From NCBI GenBank assembly GCA_003241055.1, contig QFOD01000009.1, positions 1 to 64,000 on the forward strand: DNA of 64,000 bases, given 5' to 3'. The notes below the pieces were generated by a model. The model had not been told where the DNA came from. It did not search any database and saw only the letters and a list, made by a program, of their open reading frames with translations. This DNA comes from Roseateles depolymerans (GTDB lineage: Bacteria > Pseudomonadota > Gammaproteobacteria > Burkholderiales > Burkholderiaceae_C). Below, piece by piece: positions 31,162 through 39,361 of this stretch (the first letter of the stretch is position 1; every line of letters starts with the position of its first letter). A program made the translations under genes and the position numbers.

Positions 31162-34136
31162 CACGGGTTCACCTCCAGATCCACCTCGGTCGTGCCGGCC
31201 GGCAGCGCCAGCTCGCGGCCCTGCCAGGGCAAGACCCGGCCCCCGGCGCGTGCCCGCGGCAGCGCAGCCTCGCCCGGCCAGGCCAGGCGCAGCACGCCGG
31301 GCAGGCGCTCGGGCACATGCGCCACGCGCAGCGTCCAGCCGCCGGCGCGGCGCTGCAGCGCGTAGTCCAGCCGCCCCCAGGCGGTGGACAGGCCGGCAAT
31401 GCGGATGTCGCCCGCCTCGCGCCAGGCCGGCAGCAGTCCGGCGCCCAGCACCAGCTCGCCCTGGGGCTCGCGCTCGTAGGCCAGCAGGTCCAGCGCGGCG
31501 CGCAGGTAGTCGGACGACACCCATGCATGCGGCATGTCGCCCAGAAAGCGCGGCTCGCGCGCATCCGGCAGCACCACCTCGGCCCACTGGTGCCAGCCGG
31601 CCGGGCGCTGGTCCGCGAAGAAGAAGGCCAGCAGCCGGTGCGCGGTGGCCACGTCGCCCAGGCGCACCAGTGCGCTGATGTTGCGCAGCTCGTAGGGCGT
31701 GTAGTCTCGCCAGGCCTTGCGGCCCTCGGCGCGCGCGATGGCCTCCTCGGCATAACGACGGAAGGTGCCGGCCAGCAGTTCGCGCGGCAGCAGGTCCTGC
31801 GCCTGGGCGGGGTTGAGCGCCATCGTGGTGGAGGTGGCGTCGAAGTCGCCCCGGTCGGCCGCGCCGGCGATGTGGTCGATGCCGTAATGCCGTGCCGTGG
31901 CCGCGACCGAGGCGGCCAGATCAGCGCCGAATTCGTCGCGCCAGCCAGCCCAGCGGCGCGCGGCCTCCGCCTGGCCCAGCGCCTGCGCGATCTGCACCGC
32001 GTCCTTGTAGCCGCGCAGCGCCCAGAAGTCGTCCCAGTACGAGTACGCGGCCTTGTCCGAATAGCCCTCGTGGCTGATGGACGGCGGCATCAGGCCGAAG
32101 AAGCGCGGGTCGGCGCCCGCCCGGCGCTCGCTCTGGCGCAGGCCTTCCATCCAGGCGGTCACGCGCTGCACGCGCGGCCATTGCCGCTGCAGCCAGGCGC
32201 GGTCCTGCGTGTGGCGCCAGACCTCGGCCACCGCGTAGAGGTATTGGCCGTGGCTGTCGTTCTCCACCACCGGGTCGGCGCCGCGCTGGTCCACGCAGCA
32301 GGGCACCTTGCCGGACTCGAAGATGTAGGGCCCGAACCAGTCCACGAACTCGCGCGCTGCCCTCACCTCGCCCAGGCGCAGCAGACCTGCCACCATCATG
32401 GCGCCATCGCGCACCCAGGAGCGCGCGTAGGAGCGCGTGCCCGGCCGCAGCGCCGCGCCCTCGCGCGACACCAGGATCTGCGCCAGCGCGGCGCGCAACG
32501 TGGCCACCACCGGCTCGGCCGCGGGCGGCAGCTCCAGTGTGACCGCGCCCAGGCGCTCGCGCCAGTTGGCCGCCGCCGCGGCCAGGCGGGCGTCCAGCGC
32601 ATCGGCGTCGACGACGCCCTGCCCCGCCACCCAGCCCAGGCTGCGGCTCTCTCCCGGCGCCAGCTCCACGTCGAAGCGCAGCAGCGCCGAGGGCAGTCCG
32701 TCCGGGTCCGTCAACTGCTGCAGCGGCTCGGCAGCTTGCAGCACCGCAAGACCCGGCCCCGCGGCCCAGGCTGCGGCCGTGATCTGCTGCGGCGCCCGCG
32801 TGGGCCGCAGCGTCAGGCCCCCCTGCACGGTCTGCAGCTGCAGTGCCCCCTCGCGCCAGGCCAGCGAACTCAGCGGGCTGATGCCCCCCGGCGTGGAAAG
32901 GAACTGCTGCGGCGGGTTCACCTGCCAGGGCCGCGCCAGCAGCAGCAGCGCGTAGTGCTGAGGCCGCGTCGTCGGGTTGCTCAGCGTGTAGCGCGCCAGC
33001 AGACGCGGTGCGGTGGGCTGGCCATCGGCCCCGGCCTCGATGCGCAGGCCCGCCTCGGCGTGCTGCCACTGCACCACCGGCAGCGCATGCGCCACCTGCT
33101 GCTGCGTGAGGCGCACATCGGCCCAGCTCAGGCGCCGGCCGTCGGGCAGCTCCACGAGCGGCTCCACGCTGGGGCCGCCGCGGGTCAGCTCGATCGCGCC
33201 GTCCTCGCTGATCAGGCCCGAATGCTCGGCGCCGCCGTCCACGCCCACCACGGTCCAGTAGTTCTGCTCGCCCACGAAGGCACGCGGCATCTCGCCGCGC
33301 GGCAGCGCGCGCGCCCACTCGGCCAGCATGGCGTTGCGGTCCGGCCACTGGGTGGCATCGCGCAGCGCCAGCACCGGTGTGCGGCGCGGCGCATGGCGCA
33401 GGCGCAGCCAGCGCCATTCCTGCTCGCCGGTAAAGACCGCACGGCCCGGCGCGCGGGCCAGCAGCGTCCAGCGCCGCCCGTCGTCGGAGGCCTCGATGCT
33501 GTCCACCGCTTCGCTCAGCCACAGGCCGTTGAACTCGCGCGGGCGCTGGAAGTCCAGCAGCTGTTCGCCGCCGCGCTGCTGTACGCGCGGCTGCGGCCAT
33601 TGCGCCGGGGCCGGCTCGCGCTCGGCCAGGCTGATGCCGCCCAGGCAAACCGCGCCGGCGCCACCACCGTGCTGGCCGGCCACGACCACCAGCTCCAGAA
33701 ACTGCGTCCGGCTCAGGCGCTTGTCGCTGCTTGGGCCCCAGGCGAAGTCCACGTGCCGGCGCTTGAAATGCAGCTCGGCGGGGCTCGCCGGCAGCGCGAG
33801 TGCGGGCCGGTTGATCCACCAGACGTTGTCACCGCTGGCATCCACGAATTTGAGCTGCACATCGTTGCCGGCCGCGCCGCGTCCCTTGAGCCGCACATCC
33901 AGCGCGAACTCGGCCGGCCAGGCGATGGGCAGCGCGCGGCGCATCACCGCGTAGCCGGACACGCCGGCGAAGTCGTAGTTCAGGCACAGGCTGCCGTCGG
34001 CATCGGCCTTCAGCGTGGCGCGCACCTGGTCGGACGCGCTGGCCTGCCAGGGGGTGGTGTCCTTCATGTCGTCGAGGACGGCGGCGTTGGATGCCTGCGT
34101 GATGAGCATCGTCAGCGCGAGAAGAAGATGCTTCAC
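31161..34136 (-). CDS. Secreted multidomain (alpha/alpha)6-type glycoside-hydrolase-like protein (991 aa)
   Basis: A signal peptide (KHLLLALTMLITQASNA) is followed by a beta-sandwich (about 20-175) and a discoidin-like module (about 190-255, FNGLWLSEAVDSIEASDDGRRW). Next come a large beta domain (about 265-520), then a helical barrel (about 540-890) with YARSWVRDGAMMVAGLLRLGE, ENDSHGQYLYAVAEVWRH, EGYSDKAAYSYWDDFWALRGYKDA and SSDYLRAALDLLAYE, and a short C-terminal beta part. The layout suggests a GH of the six-hairpin superfamily, but I cannot place it in a numbered family. GTG start at 34136 follows GGGAG. Its place with GH94/GH144 genes suggests action on beta-1,2-glucan or its decorations. 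Confidence 0.7.
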   Translation of the reverse strand: MKHLLLALTMLITQASNAAVLDDMKDTTPWQASASDQVRATLKADADGSLCLNYDFAGVSGYAVMRRALPIAWPAEFALDVRLKGRGAAGNDVQLKFVDASGDNVWWINRPALALPASPAELHFKRRHVDFAWGPSSDKRLSRTQFLELVVVAGQHGGGAGAVCLGGISLAEREPAPAQWPQPRVQQRGGEQLLDFQRPREFNGLWLSEAVDSIEASDDGRRWTLLARAPGRAVFTGEQEWRWLRLRHAPRRTPVLALRDATQWPDRNAMLAEWARALPRGEMPRAFVGEQNYWTVVGVDGGAEHSGLISEDGAIELTRGGPSVEPLVELPDGRRLSWADVRLTQQQVAHALPVVQWQHAEAGLRIEAGADGQPTAPRLLARYTLSNPTTRPQHYALLLLARPWQVNPPQQFLSTPGGISPLSSLAWREGALQLQTVQGGLTLRPTRAPQQITAAAWAAGPGLAVLQAAEPLQQLTDPDGLPSALLRFDVELAPGESRSLGWVAGQGVVDADALDARLAAAAANWRERLGAVTLELPPAAEPVVATLRAALAQILVSREGAALRPGTRSYARSWVRDGAMMVAGLLRLGEVRAAREFVDWFGPYIFESGKVPCCVDQRGADPVVENDSHGQYLYAVAEVWRHTQDRAWLQRQWPRVQRVTAWMEGLRQSERRAGADPRFFGLMPPSISHEGYSDKAAYSYWDDFWALRGYKDAVQIAQALGQAEAARRWAGWRDEFGADLAASVAATARHYGIDHIAGAADRGDFDATSTTMALNPAQAQDLLPRELLAGTFRRYAEEAIARAEGRKAWRDYTPYELRNISALVRLGDVATAHRLLAFFFADQRPAGWHQWAEVVLPDAREPRFLGDMPHAWVSSDYLRAALDLLAYEREPQGELVLGAGLLPAWREAGDIRIAGLSTAWGRLDYALQRRAGGWTLRVAHVPERLPGVLRLAWPGEAALPRARAGGRVLPWQGRELALPAGTTEVDLEVNP

Positions 34137-34164
34137 GTGGCAGCTCCCGTTCGCGACGCGCTGT

Positions 34165-34707
34165 GCCGGGATTTCGCCCCGGCGGGCGACCTACTTTCTG
34201 TCCCGCCAGAAAGTAGGCAAAGAGCTCCCCCCGACCGCGCCGCCCGCAGCCAAGCTGCGGGTGCCCTGCGCTGCTCTGTCCTTGAGGTCCCGCGCAAAAC
34301 TCCCTGCGCTACGCTCCGGTCAGACAGTTGCGCGGGGTCAGTATTTGAGGTGCGCTGCGCGCACGCCCTCAAGGCCTTGCGCTGCTCGGCGGTGCTCAAG
34401 GGGGTAACTCGAATACCTCGTGGCGAACGGCTAGCGGGTTGGGCGGTTGGCTGTTCGGCTGTTCCTTCGCTCCCCTTTGGAGGAGCCGAGACGCGCAGGA
34501 GCCCGGGGCGCGAGCGAAGCTCGCTTCGACAACTGACTTCGCGCCGCCTGTTTGAACGGAGCGTAGCGAAGTGAGTTCGGCGCGGCCCTGGGATCCGAGC
34601 ATCGCAGGGCACCCCGCGCACCGCGAGGGGCGACGGAACAGGGGCGACTCTTTGCCTACTTTCTGGTCGCCCAGAAAGTAGGTCGCCCGCCGGGGCGAAC
34701 TCCCGGC
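34165..34707. repeat. 543-bp palindromic intergenic element, copy 1
   Basis: This element matches 59300-59842 in length (543 bp both) and along its whole extent; the first 74 bases are identical. Its last 60 bp are the near-perfect reverse complement of its first 60, and the inner arms also pair (GGGTGCCCTGCG, CGCTACGCTCCG and GTCAGT recur inverted in the right half). Each end carries its own hairpin, CCTACTTTCTG/CAGAAAGTAGG (34190-34200 with 34207-34217). It lies between the ABC permease gene and the 991-aa gene and encodes no supported protein. Confidence 0.9.
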
Positions 34708-34749
34708 TGGGCCTGGCCACAAAACCGAAGCAACGCACAACATACAACG

Positions 34750-35586
34750 TCACTTCATCCCCCCCATCAACAAGCCCTGCATGTAATAACGCTGCAACGC
34801 AATGAAAAGCAGCAGCACCGGCAGCACCGTGATGACGGCGCCGGCCATCATCAGCTCGCTGTCCTGCACGTGCTCGCGCGACAGCGCCGCCAGCGCCACC
34901 GGCAGCGTGTGCAGCTCGCCGTCTGTCAGCACGATCAGCGGCCACATGAAGTCGTTCCAGCTGCCCAGGAAGGCGAACACCGCCAGCGTCACCAGCACCG
35001 GCTTGAGTACCGGCAGCACGATGCTCCAGAAGATGCGCCACTCACCGGCGCCGTCCAGGCGCGCGGCCTCCATCAGCTCGTCGGGCACGCCCTGCGCGTA
35101 CTGGCGCACCAGGAAGATGCCGAAGATGCCGGCCATGCCCGGGATGAGCACGCCCATCCAGGTGTTCACCAGGCCCAGGCTCTTGAGCATCAGGAACAGC
35201 GGCAGCATGGCCACCTGGCCGGGGATCACCAGCGCCGCGATCAGCAGGCCGAAGATGCGCTCGCGGTGGCGGAAGCGCAGCTTGGCGAAGGCGTAGCCGG
35301 CCAGCGTGTTGAAGCTCACCGACAGCAGCGTGCTGGCCACGGCCAGGCCCAGGCTGTTCACGAAGGCCCGGCCTATGCCGCCGTCGGCCAGCAACTGGCG
35401 GTAGTGCACGAGGGTCGGGTGTTGCGGCAGCAGCGGCGGCGGCAGGCTGGATGCGCTGCCCAGCGGCATCAGCGACACGCAGACCATCCACACCAGCGGG
35501 AACACCGCCAGCGCCGCGAACAGCCACAGCAGGCCGTTCACGGCCCAGGCCCGCGGATTGAGCTTAGGGCGACGGGGCGCGCTCAT
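34750..35586 (-). CDS. ABC sugar transporter permease, MalG type
   Basis: The 278-aa integral membrane protein has six predicted helices. It carries the EAA loop for contact with the ATPase: YAQGVPDELMEAARLDGAGEWRIFWSIVLPVLKP. WLFAALAVFPLVWMVCVSLMPLG (TM1) and FLGSWNDFMWPLIVL (the family's W-N-D/E motif) fit the carbohydrate-uptake-1 family. ATG 35586 overlaps the stop of the MalF-type gene (ATGA). No ATPase gene is in the cluster, so a shared MsmK/UgpC-type ATPase encoded elsewhere probably powers it. Confidence 0.92.
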   Translation of the reverse strand: MSAPRRPKLNPRAWAVNGLLWLFAALAVFPLVWMVCVSLMPLGSASSLPPPLLPQHPTLVHYRQLLADGGIGRAFVNSLGLAVASTLLSVSFNTLAGYAFAKLRFRHRERIFGLLIAALVIPGQVAMLPLFLMLKSLGLVNTWMGVLIPGMAGIFGIFLVRQYAQGVPDELMEAARLDGAGEWRIFWSIVLPVLKPVLVTLAVFAFLGSWNDFMWPLIVLTDGELHTLPVALAALSREHVQDSELMMAGAVITVLPVLLLFIALQRYYMQGLLMGGMK

Positions 35587-36482
35587 GCGGCGGCTCCGGT
35601 GAGGCGGCGCTGCAGCGCGATCAGGCCCTTGGTGACGCCCACGATGATGAGGAAGAGCACGAAGGCCACGGCCGAGGCCAGGCCCAGGTTCCACCACTTG
35701 AAGCCTTCTTCGTACATCAGGTAGAGCACGCTGACCGTGCTTTGCAGCGGTCCGCCCTGGGTCATCACATAGGGCTCGGCGAACAGCTGGAAATAGCCGG
35801 CGGTGGTGAGGATGCTCACCATCAGCAGCGTGGGCGCCAGGCTGGGCAGCGTGATGTGGCGGAACTGCGCCCAGGGCCGGGCACCGTCCAGCCGCGCGGC
35901 CTCGTAGAGGTCGTCGGGGATGGCCTGCAGCGCGGCGATGAAGATGATCATGTTGCCGCCGAAGTTCTTCCAGGCCGCGAAGAAGATGATGGTGGGCATG
36001 GACCAGTGCGGGTCGCCCAGCCAGTCGATCGCGTCCACGCCCAGGCCCTGCAGCACGTAGTTCACCAGGCCGTACTTCACATGGAAGAGGTAGCGCCAGA
36101 TCACGGCCACCGCGACCAGCGTGGTCACCACCGGCGCGAACAGCGCCGTGCGCAGCAGCGGCTTGAAGCGCACCAGCCGGGACTGCAGCAGCACGGCGGC
36201 GCCCAGCGACAGCGCCAGCGACAGCGGCACGCCCAGCACCACGAAGTAGGCCGTGTTGCCCAGCGCCTGCCAGAACAGCGGCATGGACAGCACGTGCAGA
36301 TAGTTGTCCCAGCCCTGCCAGCGCAGGTTGCTGAGCGAGGCCAGCGCGTAGATGTCGAAGTCGGTCAGGCTCAAGGCCAGGCCGGCCAGCACCGGCACGC
36401 CGAAGAACAGCGTGATGACGAGCAGGGCCGGTGCCGCAAAGGCCCAGCCGGCCAGCGCCTCGCGGTTGCGATGCGTGCTCAT
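35583..36482 (-). CDS. ABC sugar transporter permease, MalF type
   Basis: The 299-aa permease has six predicted helices, begins WAFAAPALLVITLFFGVPVLAGLALSLTDFDIY, and carries the EAA loop AIPDDLYEAARLDGARPWAQFRHITLPSLAPTLL. The later AEPYVMTQGGPLQSTVSVLYLMYEEGFKWWNLG is typical of oligosaccharide permeases. It forms the inner-membrane channel with the MalG-type subunit. Both junctions with its neighbours are 4-bp ATGA overlaps. Confidence 0.93.
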   Translation of the reverse strand: MSTHRNREALAGWAFAAPALLVITLFFGVPVLAGLALSLTDFDIYALASLSNLRWQGWDNYLHVLSMPLFWQALGNTAYFVVLGVPLSLALSLGAAVLLQSRLVRFKPLLRTALFAPVVTTLVAVAVIWRYLFHVKYGLVNYVLQGLGVDAIDWLGDPHWSMPTIIFFAAWKNFGGNMIIFIAALQAIPDDLYEAARLDGARPWAQFRHITLPSLAPTLLMVSILTTAGYFQLFAEPYVMTQGGPLQSTVSVLYLMYEEGFKWWNLGLASAVAFVLFLIIVGVTKGLIALQRRLTGAAA

Positions 36483-37873
36483 GCGCGGCCTCCGGTGCGG
36501 GCGGCGGCGCGATCCAGCATCCAGCGGCGCTTTTCAAGAATGCCGTCCACGCGCGTGTCCAGCGCGCGCACGGTGGCGTCCACGTCGGCCTGACCGGCCA
36601 CGGCACGCGCGGCGGCCAGCTGCATCTCCTGCGCGATGCGCTCCCACTCGGGCACGGCCGGCGCGGGGCGCACGCGCTCCAGCTGGCGGAAGAAGGCGGC
36701 GGCGTGGCGGTCCTGCGCCAGCGTGGCGGTGCCGTCCAGCGGCAGCTGCCAGGTGCTGCGGCGCGGCGGCAGGTCGCCGGTGAGGCGGTAGAACTGCTGC
36801 TGCACGGCCGGGCGGCCGAGGTACTCGATCAGCGCCCAGGCCTCGGCCTTGTGGCGCGAGCGGCGGAACATTGCGAGGCTGGCCCCGCCAGCGATCGACG
36901 CGCCCGGCCCCTGGCCCGCAATGGGGCCGGGCAGCTCGGCGGTGCTCCAGGCACCAGCCAGTTCGGGCGGCAGGCGGCGCTTGAACTCGCCGATATTCCA
37001 GGGGCCGGAGATGTAGAACGCGAACGTGCCGCGGCCGAACTCCTGCCAGAGGTTGGCGACCTGGTTGTTGCTCAGGCCCGGCGCCTCGCCGCGCTGGAAG
37101 CGCTCCAGGTAGAAGCCCAGCGCCGAGCGAAAGCCCGGCGCCGAGAAGTTGCCGTGGCGGCCGCCGTCCCGCAGCAGCTCGTCCGGCTGCTGCAGCGCCA
37201 GCGCCAGCAGCGGCTCGAATTCATTGGTGGGCAGCAGGATGGGCGTGTCCATGCCCGCGCTGCGCAGCCGCGCCAGCGCCGCGCGCCAGCCGGCCCAGTC
37301 GCTGGGGATGGTGCGCACGCCAGCGCGCTGCAGCAGGTCCTGGCGCACGAACATCAGCCGCGTGTCCACATACCAGGGCAGGCCCACGCGCTGGCCACCG
37401 GCCACATTGGTGGCCCAGATGCCGGAGAAATAGTCGTCCGCCGCCAGCGAGGGCGTGCGCGCGAGATAGGGCTCCAGCGGCTCCAGCGCGCCCAGCGCCT
37501 GCATCTCGGGGAGCCAGGTGTTGCCCACCTGGGCCAGGTCGGGCGTGGCATCGCCGGCAAAGGCGGTCAGCAGCTTCTCGTGCGCAGCGGTCCAGGGTAG
37601 TTGCTCGACCCGCACCTTGATGCCGGGGTGCTCGCGCTCGAAGCCCTCCATCAGCTCGGCCACCACCTCGCCCTCGCGGCCCATGGCCCAGAAGCGCAGC
37701 GTGGTTCCTTCGGCGCGGCCACAGGCACTCAGGCCACTGGCAACCGCCGTGGCCGCGCCCGCCGCCATCAGGCGGCGGCGCGTCCATCCAGCAGCTGTCG
37801 TGGAACTGGCTTGGCCAGGCCACTGACAGCGCCCCCTTGAGGGGGCGGCCGAAGGCCGTAGGGGGTGGTTCAT
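36479..37873 (-). CDS. ABC sugar-binding protein with repeat-encoded leader
   Basis: This is a family-1 extracellular solute-binding protein: LRFWAMGREGEVVAELMEGFEREHPGIKV, then DLAQVGNTWLPEMQALGALEPLEPYL and ISGPWNIGEFKRRLP. The export signal is TRRRLMAAGAATAVASGLSAC, a Tat-style lipoprotein signal with Cys in a lipobox-like site. The only start that includes the arginines is ATG 37873, which overlaps the GH144 stop (ATGA) and puts the first ~26 residues (MNHPLRPSAAPSRG...) inside the hairpin repeat. ATG 37768 is the alternative but loses the charged n-region. Length 464 aa. Likely ligand: sophoro-oligosaccharides (inference). Confidence 0.85.
   Translation of the reverse strand: MNHPLRPSAAPSRGRCQWPGQASSTTAAGWTRRRLMAAGAATAVASGLSACGRAEGTTLRFWAMGREGEVVAELMEGFEREHPGIKVRVEQLPWTAAHEKLLTAFAGDATPDLAQVGNTWLPEMQALGALEPLEPYLARTPSLAADDYFSGIWATNVAGGQRVGLPWYVDTRLMFVRQDLLQRAGVRTIPSDWAGWRAALARLRSAGMDTPILLPTNEFEPLLALALQQPDELLRDGGRHGNFSAPGFRSALGFYLERFQRGEAPGLSNNQVANLWQEFGRGTFAFYISGPWNIGEFKRRLPPELAGAWSTAELPGPIAGQGPGASIAGGASLAMFRRSRHKAEAWALIEYLGRPAVQQQFYRLTGDLPPRRSTWQLPLDGTATLAQDRHAAAFFRQLERVRPAPAVPEWERIAQEMQLAAARAVAGQADVDATVRALDTRVDGILEKRRWMLDRAAARTGGRA
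37794..37872. repeat. Stop-adjacent hairpin repeat, copy B
   Basis: This short form of the family has GCTGTC...GACAGC enclosing GTGGAACTGGCTTGGCCAGGCCAC, then CCCCCTTGAGGGGG, GGCCGAAGGCC and GTAGGGGGTGGTTCA. The final TCA is the GH144 stop codon on the minus strand. Unlike the other copies it also supplies the start codon and leader of the next gene, the sugar-binding protein. Confidence 0.85.
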
Positions 37874-39309
37874 TGATCCAACCAGCCGCCAGTGAAGCCG
37901 GCGCGCTTCAGGCCGCGCACCAGGTGCGCGTTCTTGCGCATCGCCTGCCAGATCAGCTCGCCGCGATGGTTGCCCAGCATGGCCAGCATGGGGCCCTGGT
38001 CTATGCCCAGCATGTCGTGGTCCACCCAGCCCAGGCCCGGCTCAATGCGGCCGTGCTGCAGCTTCACGTCGGTGAAGTTGAAGCTGGGGTTGAAGCAGTC
38101 CCAGAAGCCGTAGCGGTTCCAGGTGTGCGGGTAGCGCTCGCGGATGGCCTTGAGCGTCGGGATCACGATCTCGGGCGTGAACGCGATGGACGAGCCGGCC
38201 GCATAGGGCGCCAGCGTGCCATCGTCGTAGTGGCCCATGCCGCGGCCGGCGTAGCTGATGAAGCGGCGCTTCTCGGTCTTGCCGGTGACGGTGGTGTAGT
38301 CGTGCTCCACATCGGCCGGGCCGTCGCTGGCGCTGATGCCCCAGATCTCGGCGCTGTAGCCCTGCCAGCCCATGGGGTTGGCCTGCGCATAGGCCTGCTG
38401 CGCATAGGTGGCACGGCGGGAGTTCTCGAAATAGTCCAGCCCGCGGCGGCGCATATAGGCGTCGCGGATGCCGCGGAAGTCCACCCAGCAGTGCGTGAAC
38501 TGGTGGCCGAACAGCGGCGGGAAGCGCAGATGGGGCTGCGCTGCATTGCCGAAGTCGCCCCAGCTGTCGCGGTCGTAGGTGCTGGTCCAGGCGTCCCAGG
38601 CCTCGGGCTTGACCGGCTGCGTGGGCGAGCCCAGCGCCAGCAGGTAGACCATCATGGCCTCGTTGTAGCCCTTCCAGTCGGACTTGATGAAGCCCTCTTC
38701 CGGCGTCCAGCCGTGGCTGATGGACGGCGGCCGCACCTGGGCCCAGGCCCAGTCCACGCGGCCGTAGACGGTGTCGACCAGCGTGCGCACGCGCGCCTCG
38801 TCGGCACCCGCGCCGTCGAAGAAGCTCTGTGCGTGCAGCATGCCCATCAGCAGCAGCGCGGTGTCCACCGTCGACAGCTCGCAGCGGTCGAAACGGTGGC
38901 CGGTCTTCATGTCGAGGAAGTGATAGAAGAAGCCCTTGTAGCCGGCCACGCCGCTCTTGCCCGGCCCTTGCGGCGCGGCGGCAAAGAACTCCAGCGTGCG
39001 CAGCGTGCGCTCCAGCGCCTGGGCCCGCGTGATGTAGCCGCGCGCGACGCCCAGCGGGTAGGCGCTGAGCGCGAAGCCCACGGCCGCGATACTCGCGAAC
39101 GAGGGGCTGGGCCAGCGGTCCGGCGCGAGACCGGTCTTCGCGTCGGTCGTGTCCCAGAAGAAGTCGAAGGTGCGGCGCTCGAGCTCGGCGATGAAGGGAT
39201 CGGTGCTCGCCGTGCCGGGCGCCGGCGCGGCCGCCCAGGACGGCGCGGCGGCGGCCAGCGTCAGGCCGGCGCCATGCGTGAGCAGGGCGCGTCGGTTGAT
39301 GGGTGCCAT
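37870..39309 (-). CDS. GH144-type (glycoamylase-fold) endo-beta-1,2-glucanase
   Basis: The protein has a Tat-type signal (INRRALLTHGAGLTLAAAAPSWA) and a single (alpha/alpha)6 'glycoamylase' domain: RRTFDFFWDTTDAKTGLAPDRW, STVDTALLLMGMLHAQ, SDWKGYNEAMMVYLLALGSPT, FGHQFTHCWVDFRGI and VDHDMLGIDQGPMLAML. This domain defines GH144 endo-beta-1,2-glucanases and also occurs in cyclic beta-1,2-glucan synthases; older annotations call it glucoamylase. Length 479 aa fits GH144. It would cut beta-1,2-glucan to short oligosaccharides outside the cytoplasm. Its stop overlaps the binding-protein start, and the GH94 gene is in the same run. Confidence 0.82.
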   Translation of the reverse strand: MAPINRRALLTHGAGLTLAAAAPSWAAAPAPGTASTDPFIAELERRTFDFFWDTTDAKTGLAPDRWPSPSFASIAAVGFALSAYPLGVARGYITRAQALERTLRTLEFFAAAPQGPGKSGVAGYKGFFYHFLDMKTGHRFDRCELSTVDTALLLMGMLHAQSFFDGAGADEARVRTLVDTVYGRVDWAWAQVRPPSISHGWTPEEGFIKSDWKGYNEAMMVYLLALGSPTQPVKPEAWDAWTSTYDRDSWGDFGNAAQPHLRFPPLFGHQFTHCWVDFRGIRDAYMRRRGLDYFENSRRATYAQQAYAQANPMGWQGYSAEIWGISASDGPADVEHDYTTVTGKTEKRRFISYAGRGMGHYDDGTLAPYAAGSSIAFTPEIVIPTLKAIRERYPHTWNRYGFWDCFNPSFNFTDVKLQHGRIEPGLGWVDHDMLGIDQGPMLAMLGNHRGELIWQAMRKNAHLVRGLKRAGFTGGWLDQ

Positions 39310-39361
39310 GATGAGGAGGGATTGTGGGAGCCGGCCGCGGCCGGCCCCCGGTCAGCCAGGA

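Noticed and set aside
27164..34574. Plus-strand open frames of over 1,000 codons opposite the phosphorylase and the 991-aa gene
   Set aside because: Shadow frames caused by high GC at third positions; composition is Arg/Gln/Ala-rich, no domains, no ribosome sites.
34133..35041. 302-codon minus-strand frame through the palindromic element
   Set aside because: It runs through the inverted arms and into the permease gene in another frame; similar frames in copy 2 (58904-59794) differ in sequence and are not conserved as protein.
37870..39309. Annotation of the GH144-type protein as a starch glucoamylase
   Set aside because: The 'glycoamylase' domain name is misleading; the domain is tied to beta-1,2-glucan enzymes, and the neighbours include no alpha-glucan genes.
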